A program made the position numbers and the translations under genes. The notes under the pieces are model-generated. The model ran no database searches. It was not told the DNA's origin and was given only the letters and a program-made list of their open reading frames with translations. DNA of 64,000 nt. Origin: Trichormus sp. M33_DOE_039 (GTDB lineage Bacteria; Cyanobacteriota; Cyanobacteriia; Cyanobacteriales; Nostocaceae). Location of the stretch: assembly GCA_015296085.1 (NCBI GenBank), contig DVDT01000040.1, forward strand, positions 1 to 64,000, in the 5' to 3' direction. Positions 18,450 to 27,813 of this stretch are shown in pieces (within the stretch, counting starts at the first letter, position 1; the number at the start of each line of letters is the position of its first letter).

Positions 18450-18899
18450 ATGATTTTAGAACTCTTAACCCCCAGAGAACTACCTGTCAAACATCAATTG
18501 AGTGAAACCAATCATCTGAAACTCAAGAAAATGCTGACCGAATTGTTAATAGCACTAGCCGAAGCTGATGTTCAACAAGGCATTAACATCATTGAAAACG
18601 CAATTAATGAATTGGAAATATACGATGTCTTTCCCTCAGATATAGTACCCACAAATACAACCTTAAAATATTGGGAAATTGAGGATTTTGATACCTACTT
18701 TAATGTCCAACATGTACAAACAAATGACCCTGAAATCTGTCTAGTCAAAGGTTTATTATCAACTTGTCAGACTTTCTTATATCTAAATCAAAGCCACTTA
18801 AATTTAGATGTCAACCAAGTTAATTTGCAACGAGAAGGCTTTAAAGACTATGCCTATCTCTTAGGAAGAGTTTTCCAGCTTAATTTAGAGTCATGTTGA
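18450..18899 (+). CDS. Unknown protein; possible N-terminal half of a split PrnB/IDO-like heme protein
   Basis: 149 residues, mostly helical and soluble, ending REGFKDYAYLLGRVFQLNLESC. I do not recognise it with confidence. Its last 7 bases overlap the following gene (18893), and the pair adds up to about 330 residues, close to the ~360 of PrnB, the heme enzyme of pyrrolnitrin biosynthesis. The segment FKDYAYLLGRVFQL vaguely resembles the PrnB segment before its central helices. This is a weak resemblance from memory, and the gene may simply be an unrelated helical partner. Position in the operon suggests a tailoring role. Confidence 0.55.
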   Translation: MILELLTPRELPVKHQLSETNHLKLKKMLTELLIALAEADVQQGINIIENAINELEIYDVFPSDIVPTNTTLKYWEIEDFDTYFNVQHVQTNDPEICLVKGLLSTCQTFLYLNQSHLNLDVNQVNLQREGFKDYAYLLGRVFQLNLESC

Positions 18900-19444
18900 A
18901 CTTAAAAATTGCAGCTCAGGAAATTTGGCAAGGTTTCCATTGGTCATTTTTTATTAATATTCAAGGATTAATTATTTGTTTGCGCCGCTTTGAATTAGAA
19001 CTAAGAGAAGGCAACTTACCACAAGCAAAAACAGAGTTGCAAACGGCCACAAAATTGATGTTGGCATCTGGTGCGGCGATGCAGCTAGCCGGTAGCATCA
19101 GCCCAGAGTTATATGAAGCCCAAATTCGCCCTTCAATGATGCCTCCTCATGTCAAATCTCATGATTTTAGTGGTTTAATGTCTTGGGAACATTCAGTGCT
19201 AATCAAACTGTGGAAGCAGCTACGACCCTATTTTGCTAATTTACCAATAGAATTAAAAGCTCAACATCAAGAATTTGTGGATGCTTATCTTTATCTTGCT
19301 AGTTCCCATCGAGCAATTTGTCAAAAATTTGGTGGTGAAGAGACTGGTAGCTTGAGATTTGAGCGTAGTTGTGCAGTTGAGGTTTTAGATGCTTTTGCCC
19401 GGAGTCGCTGTCAGTTTATTAATCCTGAAACAACTTCTTCCTAA
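18893..19444 (+). CDS. Helical protein with PrnB/IDO-like features, unknown function
   Basis: 183 residues, soluble. The notable stretch is AMQLAGSISPELYEAQIRPS followed by MMPPHVKSHDFSGLMSWEHS, which recalls the heme-pocket region of the PrnB/indoleamine-dioxygenase superfamily (an ISP...ELRP motif followed by a loop and a helix carrying EH). H in SWEHSVLI could be a heme ligand; that is inference. It overlaps the preceding gene by 7 bp in another frame, so the two may be halves of one ancestral protein or an obligate pair. If the assignment is right, it would be an oxygenase acting on the product or on an aromatic precursor. Confidence 0.55.
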   Translation: MLNLKIAAQEIWQGFHWSFFINIQGLIICLRRFELELREGNLPQAKTELQTATKLMLASGAAMQLAGSISPELYEAQIRPSMMPPHVKSHDFSGLMSWEHSVLIKLWKQLRPYFANLPIELKAQHQEFVDAYLYLASSHRAICQKFGGEETGSLRFERSCAVEVLDAFARSRCQFINPETTSS

Positions 19445-19605
19445 ATATTTATATTGATGAATTTCTCATGCGATCGCACTTCCCTATACCGAATAGCAGG
19501 TGCAAGTATACACAAGCAATTTTATGAATTTATCTCATCTTTATCTAAGTAAAGACTATTAAGCATTCTTGTTATCAAAATTTCCTTTTTCCCAAACTTT
19601 AAATT

Positions 19606-22600
19606 ATGAATTATTCCATTGATGACATTAACAACCACCCTGCATCTCAGCGTATTTTAGCTGCACTCAAAGAAGCTCGTGCTAAATTAGAAGCAGTTGA
19701 ATTAGAAAAGTCTGAACAAATTGCGATCATCGGCATGGCCGGAAGTTTTCCTGGTGCTAGAAATATAGATGAGTTTTGGCATAATCTCAAAGAAGGTATT
19801 AACTCAATTGAGTTTTTAAATGAGCAAGAATTATTAGCAATAGGAGTAAAGCCCGAAGATTTACAAAAACCAAATTATGTCCGGGCTTATGCGAGTTTGC
19901 CAGGCGTTGATGAATTTGATGCAGCTTTTTTTGGCTATTCTCCGAGAGAAGCAGAAATTCTTGATCCTCAGCATCGGTTATTTTTAGAATGTGCTTGGTC
20001 AGCCTTAGAAAATGCTGGCTATGATTCAGAGCAATATTCAGGTAGTATTGCTGTCTATGCCGGTGCAGCACTGAATAGTTATTTGGTCAATTTATCTAGT
20101 AATTTACATTACCGAGAAACTGCTGATACTGTGCAGATTGTAATCAGTAATGTGATGGGTTTAATGCCGACTCGCGTATCTTATAAGTTGAATCTGACAG
20201 GGCCGAGTTGTGGTGTACAAACAGGTTGTTCTACTTCTTTAGTAAGTGTGCATCTTGCCTGTCAGAGTTTACTCAATCGAGAATGCGATATGGCATTAGC
20301 CGGTGGTGTGTCTATCGGTTCAGGGGAAAAAACAGGCTATCTTTATCAAGAAGATGGTGTACTTTCCCCAGATGGTTATTGTCGTGCTTTTGATGTCAAC
20401 GCTAAAGGGACAGTATTTGGGAATGGTGTCGGAATTGTTGTCTTGAAACGCCTGCGAAATGCTATCAACGACGGCGATCATATTTATGCAATTATCAAGG
20501 GAACTGCTATTAATAATGATGGTTCACAAAAAGTAGGTTTGACTGCACCCAGTGTCACAGGACAAGCAAAGGCCATAACTACTGCTTTAGCAAAAGCTAA
20601 GATAAATCCAGAAACAATTCAATATATTGAAACTCATGGCACAGGAACAGCTTTAGGTGATCCCATTGAAATTACTGCTTTAACTAAAGCATTTTCTCCA
20701 CATACTAATCAAAAACAGTTCTGTGCTGTTGGTTCAGTCAAAACTAATATCGGTCATCTCGATGCGGCTGCGGGTATCAGTGGTTTAATTAAAACTGCCT
20801 TAGCTCTCAAACACAAACAAATTCCCCCAAGTTTAAATTTTACGGCGGCCAATCCCCAAATTGATTTTGCCAATAGTCCATTTTTTGTTAATACTCAGTT
20901 AACACCTTGGATAAATCATCAACACCCCAGAAGGGCTGGAGTCAGTTCCTTTGGGATGGGCGGAACTAATGCCCACGCCATTCTAGAAGAAGCACCAGAA
21001 GCACCAACGCCATTATCTGAAAATACTTCTCGCCCCTGGCATTTACTCACCCTGTCTGCAAAAACCCCATCAGCACTAGAAACAGCAACTAAAAATCTCG
21101 CTGAATATTTCCAAAAATCCCCAGATGTAGATATTGCAGATGTAGCCTACACTTTGCAACTTGGCAGAAGAGCATTTACCCATCGTCGCTGCTTAGTTTG
21201 TCAAACCCCCGCCCAAGCAATAGACATACTCACAGGGCTTGATTCTTCCCAGGTTTACAGTCGTTCCCCGAACAATACTGAACCCAGCGTTGTCTTTATG
21301 TTTCCTGGGCAGGGTAGCCAATACCTCAATATGGGGCAGGAACTGTACGCCACTGAACCAGTTTTCCGTGCAGCAATTGACCATTGCAGCGAATTATTAC
21401 TACCACATTTAAGCTGTGATTTGCGTGGACTTTTGTATGCTGATGATGTGGAAAACCTCACCCCCCCTTCCCTACATGAAAACGGTGAGAATTTAAAGCC
21501 TCTCTCCTGCAAAGAGAGAGGCTTACTCACACAAACCATCTATGCCCAACCCGCCCTATTTGTCGTGGAATATGCCCTAGCTAAACTCTGGTTATCTTAT
21601 GGTATCCAGCCACAGGCCATGATTGGTCACAGCATCGGAGAATATGTGGCTGCGACTTTGGCAGGTGTATTCACCTTAGCTGATGCTTTGGCAATAGTGG
21701 CACAGCGCGGAAAACTCATGCAAGAATGCCCATCGGGAGTGATGCTTTCAGTTTCTCTCGCACCTGAAAAACTGCAAACATTGCTGACAGATGATTTAGT
21801 CATTGCTGTGCATAATTCACCCCAATTATGCGTGGTATCAGGAACAGAAGCGGCAATTATGCTGCTAGAAAAACTTCTAGCAAATCAAAATATTGCTCAT
21901 CGGCGGTTACATACTTCCCATGCTTTCCACTCACCCTTAATGGCAACTGCGGCTAATTCCTTAACCCCAATATTACAAAGCATTCCACTCCATCCACCAC
22001 AAATTCCCTTCATTTCCAACGTTACGGGAACTTGGATAACTCCAGAACAAGCCACCAACCCCAATTATTGGGCTACCCATTTGCGTCAACCAGTGCTGTT
22101 TGCTGAAGGAATTGCCCAACTCTGTTTAGAGGCAAGGAGGCAGGAAGAGAAGTTACCAGGAGAGTTCTATAATCAAATTTTCTTAGAAGTTGGTTTTAGT
22201 CAAACTTTGAGTACCTTAGTCAGACAGTTTGCCGATGTACCCCCAACACTATCATCTGGACGGCACTCCCAAGATACTCAATCTGATGTGGCTTTGATTT
22301 GCAAAACCTTGGGACAACTTTGGCTTAGGGGTGTGACTGTGAACTGGTCAGAATTTTATGCCCAACAGCAACGCCGACGGTTACCACTTCCCACTTATCC
22401 TTTTGAACGTCAACGTTATTGGGTGGAAAGGTATTCATTAGCAGAAACTTCTTCCAGTAGCTCGAAAACGCTTCAAAAGCAGGAAGAAATCGCAAATTGG
22501 TTTTATTTGCCCTCTTGGAGACAAAAACCTCTGCTGCGTTCTACTGCCCCGTTCAGTCAACAGCGATATTTGGTATTTTGTCATGCTGGGGAAATTGGGG

Positions 22601-24351
22601 AAACATTAGTAAAACAACTTCAGGAGACTGGACAGGAAGTGGTGACTGTCAGACCGGGAGAGGGATTTACTAGGGAAGGTAATAATTATAGAATCGCACC
22701 TGAAAATCCCGAAGATTACAAAACACTTTGGTTGCAATTACAAACAGATGATCATGTACCTGATGTAATTGTGCATTCATGGACTCTTAGAGAGAGTAAA
22801 GATTTTGAGCAACAGCAACATCTTGGTTTTTACAGTTTACTTGGGCTAACTCAGGCTTTATCAGCATCATCCCCATCGCTGTCAATTTATGTACTGACTC
22901 AGCAAGTACAAAATGTTTTAGGGAATGAAACTCTTAACCCTGATGATGCTACTATTCTTGGTCTAGTAAAGGTTATTCCACAAGAATACCCGAATTTAAC
23001 TTGTCAGCATATTGATGTGTCAATTTCTGACATTAACTTCCAGCAAATCGCTAGGGAAATTACGACCCCACCCATCCTATCGGACACCCTTATCTTACCA
23101 AGAGAAGGGTTGAGTAGGGGTATTGCTTATCGAGGTAAAACTCGCTGGATACAAGAATTTCAACCGATTTCTCTACCCAGTTCCACCCAATTACCCCTGA
23201 AATCAGAGGGTGTGTATGTCATTGCTGGGGACTTGGTAGAAGGTTTGGGACTCATTTATGCCAAGTTCCTAGCAACCACAGTCAATGCTAAGTTGGTGTT
23301 TTTGGGACGGTCAGATTTACCGCAACCAACAGAATGGGAAAATTGGCTGGCTACCCACGGTCGTCAAGACCCTGTGAGCCATTGTATTCAACAACTACAA
23401 GGTTTACAGGTACAGGGTTGTGAATTTTTATTTGCTAGTGTTGACTTAGCAGAGATTTGCCAAGTGGAGGAGGCGATCGCTAATTCCCTAACTCGATTTG
23501 GTAAAATCGACGGTGTGATTCATGCTGCCGCAATGGGCGATCGCGCTAGTTGCTTGATTCGCAATCTCACCATCCCAGAGTGTAAAAAACAATTCCATAC
23601 GAAAATTCACGGTCTACTGGCGTTAGAAGCAGCACTCCAAAATCAAACCCTAGACTTCTTCCTCTTACAATCATCCCTCTCATCTGTTGTTGGGGGGATA
23701 GGTTTTGCGGCTTATGCTGGGGCGAACTCATTTATGGATGCGATCGCTCATCAACGTAGTCAAAACAATCACACACCTTGGATTAGTATTAACTGGGATG
23801 CCGTCAGTTTAGCAGAGATCACTACTCCCACAGGTGCAGCACTAGTAGATTTAGCGATGACTCCCCAGGAAGTTTGGCAAGTTACAGAACGTATTCTGGC
23901 GCAACCTATAGCCCCACAAATCACTGTTTCTCCCGTAGACTTAGAATCTCGTCAACAATCCCAGTCACCAGCACACAACACATCTGCAACTAACCACGCC
24001 CGTCCCCAAATCGCTACTACCTACGTTTCCCCTAGCAATGAAGTTGAAGCCAGAGTCACCCAAGTAATGGAGAATTTATTGGGCATCTCACCTATTGGGA
24101 TTCATGATAACTTCTTTGAATTGGGTGGGCATTCATTGTTAGCTATTCAAGCAATTTCCCAACTACGAGAGGAATTTCAAGTCGAATTACCTATGCGACA
24201 ATTCTTATTTGAATCCCCCACTGTTGCTGGGATAGCCAAAATTATCATCGAAAAACTGCCCATTACAGATGATACAAACGCGTTGGCAGCACTAATAGAC
24301 CAAGTTGAACAAATGACCACCGAACAAGTACAGCAATTACTTGTAGAGTGA
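19606..24351 (+). CDS. Modular type I polyketide synthase, KS-AT(malonyl)-KR-ACP
   Basis: 1581 residues, one complete module. KS: residues ~38-465 with the triad C208 (TGCSTSL), H344 (HGTGTALGD) and H384 (KTNIGHLDAA). AT: ~555-870, GHSIGEY with S676 and HAFH at 772-775, the signature of malonyl-CoA selectivity. KR: ~1200-1400 with Y1370 and N1374 in AAYAGANSFMD, but the nucleotide-binding loop reads AGDLVEGLG (from 1207) instead of the usual TGGLGGLG, so activity is uncertain. ACP: serine 1510 in LGGHSLLAIQ. No dehydratase, enoylreductase, methylase or thioesterase. It would add one two-carbon unit, as a beta-hydroxy or, if KR is weak, beta-keto group. A dispersed repeat is inserted in frame in the AT domain (21456-21522). 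Confidence 0.95.
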   Translation: MNYSIDDINNHPASQRILAALKEARAKLEAVELEKSEQIAIIGMAGSFPGARNIDEFWHNLKEGINSIEFLNEQELLAIGVKPEDLQKPNYVRAYASLPGVDEFDAAFFGYSPREAEILDPQHRLFLECAWSALENAGYDSEQYSGSIAVYAGAALNSYLVNLSSNLHYRETADTVQIVISNVMGLMPTRVSYKLNLTGPSCGVQTGCSTSLVSVHLACQSLLNRECDMALAGGVSIGSGEKTGYLYQEDGVLSPDGYCRAFDVNAKGTVFGNGVGIVVLKRLRNAINDGDHIYAIIKGTAINNDGSQKVGLTAPSVTGQAKAITTALAKAKINPETIQYIETHGTGTALGDPIEITALTKAFSPHTNQKQFCAVGSVKTNIGHLDAAAGISGLIKTALALKHKQIPPSLNFTAANPQIDFANSPFFVNTQLTPWINHQHPRRAGVSSFGMGGTNAHAILEEAPEAPTPLSENTSRPWHLLTLSAKTPSALETATKNLAEYFQKSPDVDIADVAYTLQLGRRAFTHRRCLVCQTPAQAIDILTGLDSSQVYSRSPNNTEPSVVFMFPGQGSQYLNMGQELYATEPVFRAAIDHCSELLLPHLSCDLRGLLYADDVENLTPPSLHENGENLKPLSCKERGLLTQTIYAQPALFVVEYALAKLWLSYGIQPQAMIGHSIGEYVAATLAGVFTLADALAIVAQRGKLMQECPSGVMLSVSLAPEKLQTLLTDDLVIAVHNSPQLCVVSGTEAAIMLLEKLLANQNIAHRRLHTSHAFHSPLMATAANSLTPILQSIPLHPPQIPFISNVTGTWITPEQATNPNYWATHLRQPVLFAEGIAQLCLEARRQEEKLPGEFYNQIFLEVGFSQTLSTLVRQFADVPPTLSSGRHSQDTQSDVALICKTLGQLWLRGVTVNWSEFYAQQQRRRLPLPTYPFERQRYWVERYSLAETSSSSSKTLQKQEEIANWFYLPSWRQKPLLRSTAPFSQQRYLVFCHAGEIGETLVKQLQETGQEVVTVRPGEGFTREGNNYRIAPENPEDYKTLWLQLQTDDHVPDVIVHSWTLRESKDFEQQQHLGFYSLLGLTQALSASSPSLSIYVLTQQVQNVLGNETLNPDDATILGLVKVIPQEYPNLTCQHIDVSISDINFQQIAREITTPPILSDTLILPREGLSRGIAYRGKTRWIQEFQPISLPSSTQLPLKSEGVYVIAGDLVEGLGLIYAKFLATTVNAKLVFLGRSDLPQPTEWENWLATHGRQDPVSHCIQQLQGLQVQGCEFLFASVDLAEICQVEEAIANSLTRFGKIDGVIHAAAMGDRASCLIRNLTIPECKKQFHTKIHGLLALEAALQNQTLDFFLLQSSLSSVVGGIGFAAYAGANSFMDAIAHQRSQNNHTPWISINWDAVSLAEITTPTGAALVDLAMTPQEVWQVTERILAQPIAPQITVSPVDLESRQQSQSPAHNTSATNHARPQIATTYVSPSNEVEARVTQVMENLLGISPIGIHDNFFELGGHSLLAIQAISQLREEFQVELPMRQFLFESPTVAGIAKIIIEKLPITDDTNALAALIDQVEQMTTEQVQQLLVE
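21456..21522. repeat. Dispersed repeat, copy 3 (inside the PKS AT domain)
   Basis: CCTCACCCCCCCTTCCC at the left, and AAAGCCTCTCTCCTGCAAAG with AGAGAGGCTT at the right. It encodes LTPPSLHENGENLKPLSCKE in frame, between the start of the AT domain and its GHSIGEY motif. The first stem has decayed. Confidence 0.8.
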
Positions 24352-24570
24352 TACGGTGTTGCATAATGGCGAGATAAATTTAGGCAAGCAGGAGAGACTG
24401 GGAAAAGCAGAGGGAGAAATTCGATCAAATTCAGCAATGTCAGTAATACCAATTAAAAATACCTGATACCAACTCACGAAAATTCTCAAACATATCAAAA
24501 TTAAGAAACCCCTGTACAATCTAGATTTCTTAATTTTGAATTTGTATGAGGAGATATTACTACAAAATGC

Positions 24571-24603
24571 AAAAAGCCAAGAAGTAAATTTCTTGGCTTT
24601 TTT
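24571..24603. terminator. Bidirectional intrinsic terminator closing the NRPS/PKS cluster
   Basis: A perfect 13-bp stem (AAAAAGCCAAGAA / TTCTTGGCTTTTT) with the 6-base loop GTAAAT. It ends in a T-run on the + strand and, read backwards, in a T-run on the - strand. It lies 219 bp after the PKS gene and 22 bp before the stop of the convergent sigma-like gene, so it can serve both. Confidence 0.85.
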
Positions 24604-24625
24604 CAGAGACTCATAACAATAAAAT

Positions 24626-25276
24626 CTAAATCAAACCTTCCGATTCAGCAAATTGACGTAAACGTGGTAAACATTGACGTTGATAAAAGCTGCTTAGGGT
24701 GGGAATTGCTAGCCCAAATTCTTCAGACAAGTCTTTCCAACTTACTTCCGGGGGGAGGCGTTTGAGAATTAGGATCTGACAATTCACATCAGGGCGGCCT
24801 TTAATATGAGTGCTGCGTAACTCGCCAGTGGGGTCAGTGTTGATCCAAGTTTCTAACTCATCTAAAATTGGTGGTACTTCAGGGGTAGCAGCTAAATTTT
24901 CTACCGGGTCAATAACATCACTACTTTCACCTGATTTCGACTGGCGCACCCGCAAAGGTACAGTTGTCGCCTGTTCTTTATTTTGGTTGATATAAAAATC
25001 TTGCAATCTACGTTTTAGGTAAGCATTTAACCAAGTAACAACGCTTCCGTAGGTAGGGTCATATTTTTGCCCAGTCAAACCTTCGCAAATATTCCGACAG
25101 AAATATAACCAAGTTTGTTGTACTGCATCTTGATAATAAGGGGTGTTTTCCCGCCACAGTTTCTTAGAACTAAGGCGAATAATTTGCGTAAGTAGTCTCT
25201 GACGTTGTGGACTTCCGGGAGGATGTCCACAAACTTGGGAAACTAAGTTACGCAGCTGTTCATCGAATTCAACCAT
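24626..25276 (-). CDS. Sigma-70-like/HTH protein
   Basis: 216 residues from the ATG at 25276 (MVEFDEQLRNLVSQVCGHPP). An upstream in-frame ATG at 25345 would add 23 hydrophobic residues and seems less likely. Residues ~30-105 (YYQDAVQQTWLYFCRN, VVTWLNAYLKRRLQDFY) look like sigma region 2, which binds core polymerase. The C-terminal segment SWKDLSEEFGLAIPTLSSFY with QRQCLPRLRQF looks like a region 4 helix-turn-helix. The middle is a linker rich in acidic residues and proline. Probably a group-3/ECF-like regulator common in Nostocales; its target genes are unknown. It is convergent with the PKS gene, so it is not obviously the cluster regulator. Confidence 0.72.
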   Translation of the reverse strand: MVEFDEQLRNLVSQVCGHPPGSPQRQRLLTQIIRLSSKKLWRENTPYYQDAVQQTWLYFCRNICEGLTGQKYDPTYGSVVTWLNAYLKRRLQDFYINQNKEQATTVPLRVRQSKSGESSDVIDPVENLAATPEVPPILDELETWINTDPTGELRSTHIKGRPDVNCQILILKRLPPEVSWKDLSEEFGLAIPTLSSFYQRQCLPRLRQFAESEGLI

Positions 25277-25493
25277 GATCACCAGAGCGAAAAAAGCAAG
25301 ACTGTATAAGGAGCAGCAAGAATATCTTATTACTACAAGCCGCAATCCTCAAAAGATTTCTCCAGGTGTGAGAAAACAACTCAATTCAAAATTCAAAATA
25401 GTCTACGGCAAAGCTTGCGCCTACAAAATTCAAAAACGTCTAGAATCAGGGACAGGAAAACAAAGTGTGAATCATTACAGTGCTACTGTCACC

Positions 25494-25539
25494 CTTCTCT
25501 ACGAGAGGCGCACCCTACGGGAAGCGTCTCGTAGAGAAG
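25494..25539. repeat. Imperfect palindromic repeat element
   Basis: Arms CTTCTCTACGAGAGGCGC and GCGTCTCGTAGAGAAG are inverted copies with one extra base, around the centre ACCCTACGGGAA. It lies between the sigma-like gene and DUF2330 and resembles short palindromes scattered through Nostoc genomes. The remaining part of 25277-25574 shows nothing else I can support. Confidence 0.7.
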
Positions 25540-25574
25540 ATCATGTCAGATCAACTGTCACCTATAACTTATGA

Positions 25575-26948
25575 TTACATTCCTAACCAAGAAAATAACC
25601 TTTCCCACCAGGAATTTGTAATATTACCTACAGTCAAACGCATTTTGCGCCGGATGTCTTGGATGTTCCAGTTGGTGAGTTTGGCGAGGGTTTGTGCTTC
25701 TTGTTCAAAACGCCTTGGTAAAGACCGCTTATATTCTTTACCAGCTTGACATTTTACTTCTCCAGTAAAGGGATGTTGCAAAATGTATCTACCTTGGAAA
25801 GACTCCCGGTTAGATGTATCTTGAAACATCAAATCTTCAGGAAACTTGTCGCGGGTATAGCGGACGTGTAGACGAGAGATAAAAACGTTACTAGTAGGGA
25901 AAGGACGACGAAAACGAGGGGATATTGGTTCACTGGGGGAATCACTATCTAGCCAAAAAACACCTGCTTGCTTGAGTTCTTCTGGTGTTAATGGTTCAGC
26001 CGCACAGGGATCGCAATTACTCATGTCCCAAGCATATTCTAAAAAGGCGACTCTCTTACCTTCCTTGGTGTAAGCAGTTTCAAATGTAGATTTGTAGAAA
26101 TCGCCAAATTCCTCTTTGATAAATGTGGGGATGTTGAGGTTAGAGGGAACTTTGACAGTCCGGTAGTTGGTAATTTCCGCTTGTCCTTTGGGTGAGAGGA
26201 CATAAACAATTAAATCTTGCTCGGTGGTGGCGTTAATCATCCCCAAGCGAATCGGTAACATAAACTTGGGTGATTGGTAAGAAATTTGCAGGGGTCGAAG
26301 AAACTCATAGCCAGATTGAGCGAACTTATTGAGGTTGACCTTGGCTACAAAAAACTTCATGGAAGAGCGAATGTAAGGCTTGAGCAGCTGTTTCGCGCCT
26401 CTGGGAATTTTGTAACCGTTGCGATTGAGCCAAGTTTCTAAGCCACCTGATTCTTTAGCACTTAAAACGACAATATCGTATTCACCGACATTAAACTGCG
26501 CTTCCACCGTCACACCCAAACTGCGATCGCGTCTGGGACTCTCCGCTTCATTCAATTGTGCTGAGGGCAATGCTAAAAATCTATCCCCGCCTCTTTGGTT
26601 ATATGTATTGCAGGGGTCTTCATCAAAATACTCGACTAAACGCGGCGCGCTAAAAGCATCTAAACGTTCGATAATCTTGGGATCTGCAACACGGACTTGC
26701 TCTTTTTTAATGACTGTCGGTACAGGAACAACCATCGCAAAATCTTTGACTTCGCCTTGGTAGTCGTTCGCCATCGTCAACACAGTGCGATCGCTATCTC
26801 TCGCAATCACCACCTGAGAAGCTTTGTTGTACAGTTTTGTATCAGCTTTAGCAACATAAAATCCACAAAAAGCCCAGGCTGTAGGTGCAAAGCACAGTAC
26901 AGATATTAAGACTGACAATAATGGCATAATAAATCGAAAAATCTGCAT
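25575..26948 (-). CDS. DUF2330 domain protein, exported
   Basis: 457 residues. A signal peptide covers residues 1-26 (hydrophobic core FIMPLLSVLISVLC, cleavage after AWA), and the mature protein begins FCGFYVAKADTKLYNKASQV, the typical start of DUF2330. The body has FAMVVPVPTV, LDAFSAPRLVEYFDEDPC and paired cysteines (SNCDPC), so it is probably a periplasmic or cell-surface disulfide-bonded protein. The biochemical role of the family is not known to me. It lies 4 bp after the RnfD-like gene on the same strand, so they form an operon; this pairing suggests a redox-linked envelope function, which is inference. Confidence 0.85.
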   Translation of the reverse strand: MQIFRFIMPLLSVLISVLCFAPTAWAFCGFYVAKADTKLYNKASQVVIARDSDRTVLTMANDYQGEVKDFAMVVPVPTVIKKEQVRVADPKIIERLDAFSAPRLVEYFDEDPCNTYNQRGGDRFLALPSAQLNEAESPRRDRSLGVTVEAQFNVGEYDIVVLSAKESGGLETWLNRNGYKIPRGAKQLLKPYIRSSMKFFVAKVNLNKFAQSGYEFLRPLQISYQSPKFMLPIRLGMINATTEQDLIVYVLSPKGQAEITNYRTVKVPSNLNIPTFIKEEFGDFYKSTFETAYTKEGKRVAFLEYAWDMSNCDPCAAEPLTPEELKQAGVFWLDSDSPSEPISPRFRRPFPTSNVFISRLHVRYTRDKFPEDLMFQDTSNRESFQGRYILQHPFTGEVKCQAGKEYKRSLPRRFEQEAQTLAKLTNWNIQDIRRKMRLTVGNITNSWWERLFSWLGM

Positions 26949-26952
26949 TATT

Positions 26953-27813
26953 TTATACCTCTTTTAAAAGTTGACTAGTCACTGTTGACTCATTTTTCAC
27001 CCACGAAAAGCGAGGAGCTGCACAGAAAATATCGAACAGGATAGTTAAGGGTGCAAACATGAACAACGCCCAAAAAACTGCGGTGGGGAGGAAGAAATAA
27101 TTCCGCAGCACAAAAGTGACAATGGCAATGGAAGCTGCCCAAATTACACGCCCAATGCGTGCATTAGGAATTGAGCGAGGATCTGTCACCATAAACAAGG
27201 CAAACAGCAACAAAGATCCACTCATTAACCGATGCCAATAAACATCCCAAGTCCAACCGAGCCAGAAATTACGTATGGCTTCTAACAGAGAGTAAGCACC
27301 TAAAAAAGCGGCTGTAGTGTCCCAGCGGCCAATACGTTGCAATATCATGCCCCCAGTCCCCGCAAATAACAGCCCATACCACCAATCCTCACCCCACTGT
27401 CCCGGAGACACCCAAGCATCGGAAGTGAAAACTAAGGCAGTAATGATGCCAAAGTTACCTGGATTGAAAAAATGTTTTTGGTTGACTTGCAAGAAAAACT
27501 TACTAGCGATCGCACTAGCAGCCGCGAGAGCTATCGTCGTCCAATGATCAGCCCGTAAAAGTAAGCTCAATCCCAACGCAGTAATTAAAGCACTGCGAAT
27601 ATTTAAGGGACTGGGAACTAGGAAAGAATCCTCCCCCTGCCCCCTGCCCCCCTGCCTCTTCACCAATGACAAAATACACTGTGTCGCCAAACAAGTGGCG
27701 ATCGCTACTGCAATGAATTCTGGTCGCAGTGTCCAATCCCTTGTTCCAATGCCCAAAATTAGGAACAAGCTCAGAAAAAGAATTTGATAATCCCGTATAT
27801 CTTTGAGCAACAT
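26953..27813 (-). CDS. RnfD/NqrB-like integral membrane protein
   Basis: 286 residues with about eight hydrophobic segments. The loop HFFNPGNFGIITALVF and the segment MSGSLLLFALFMVTDPRSIP match the RnfD/NqrB family, whose members carry FMN covalently bound to a threonine and take part in ion-coupled electron transfer. No other Rnf subunit is nearby, so this is a solitary member, commonly seen next to DUF2330. A heptamer-type repeat (about 27625-27655) encodes the Gly-rich hydrophilic stretch KRQGGRGQGED. Function of the solitary form is unknown. Confidence 0.82.
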   Translation of the reverse strand: MLLKDIRDYQILFLSLFLILGIGTRDWTLRPEFIAVAIATCLATQCILSLVKRQGGRGQGEDSFLVPSPLNIRSALITALGLSLLLRADHWTTIALAAASAIASKFFLQVNQKHFFNPGNFGIITALVFTSDAWVSPGQWGEDWWYGLLFAGTGGMILQRIGRWDTTAAFLGAYSLLEAIRNFWLGWTWDVYWHRLMSGSLLLFALFMVTDPRSIPNARIGRVIWAASIAIVTFVLRNYFFLPTAVFWALFMFAPLTILFDIFCAAPRFSWVKNESTVTSQLLKEV

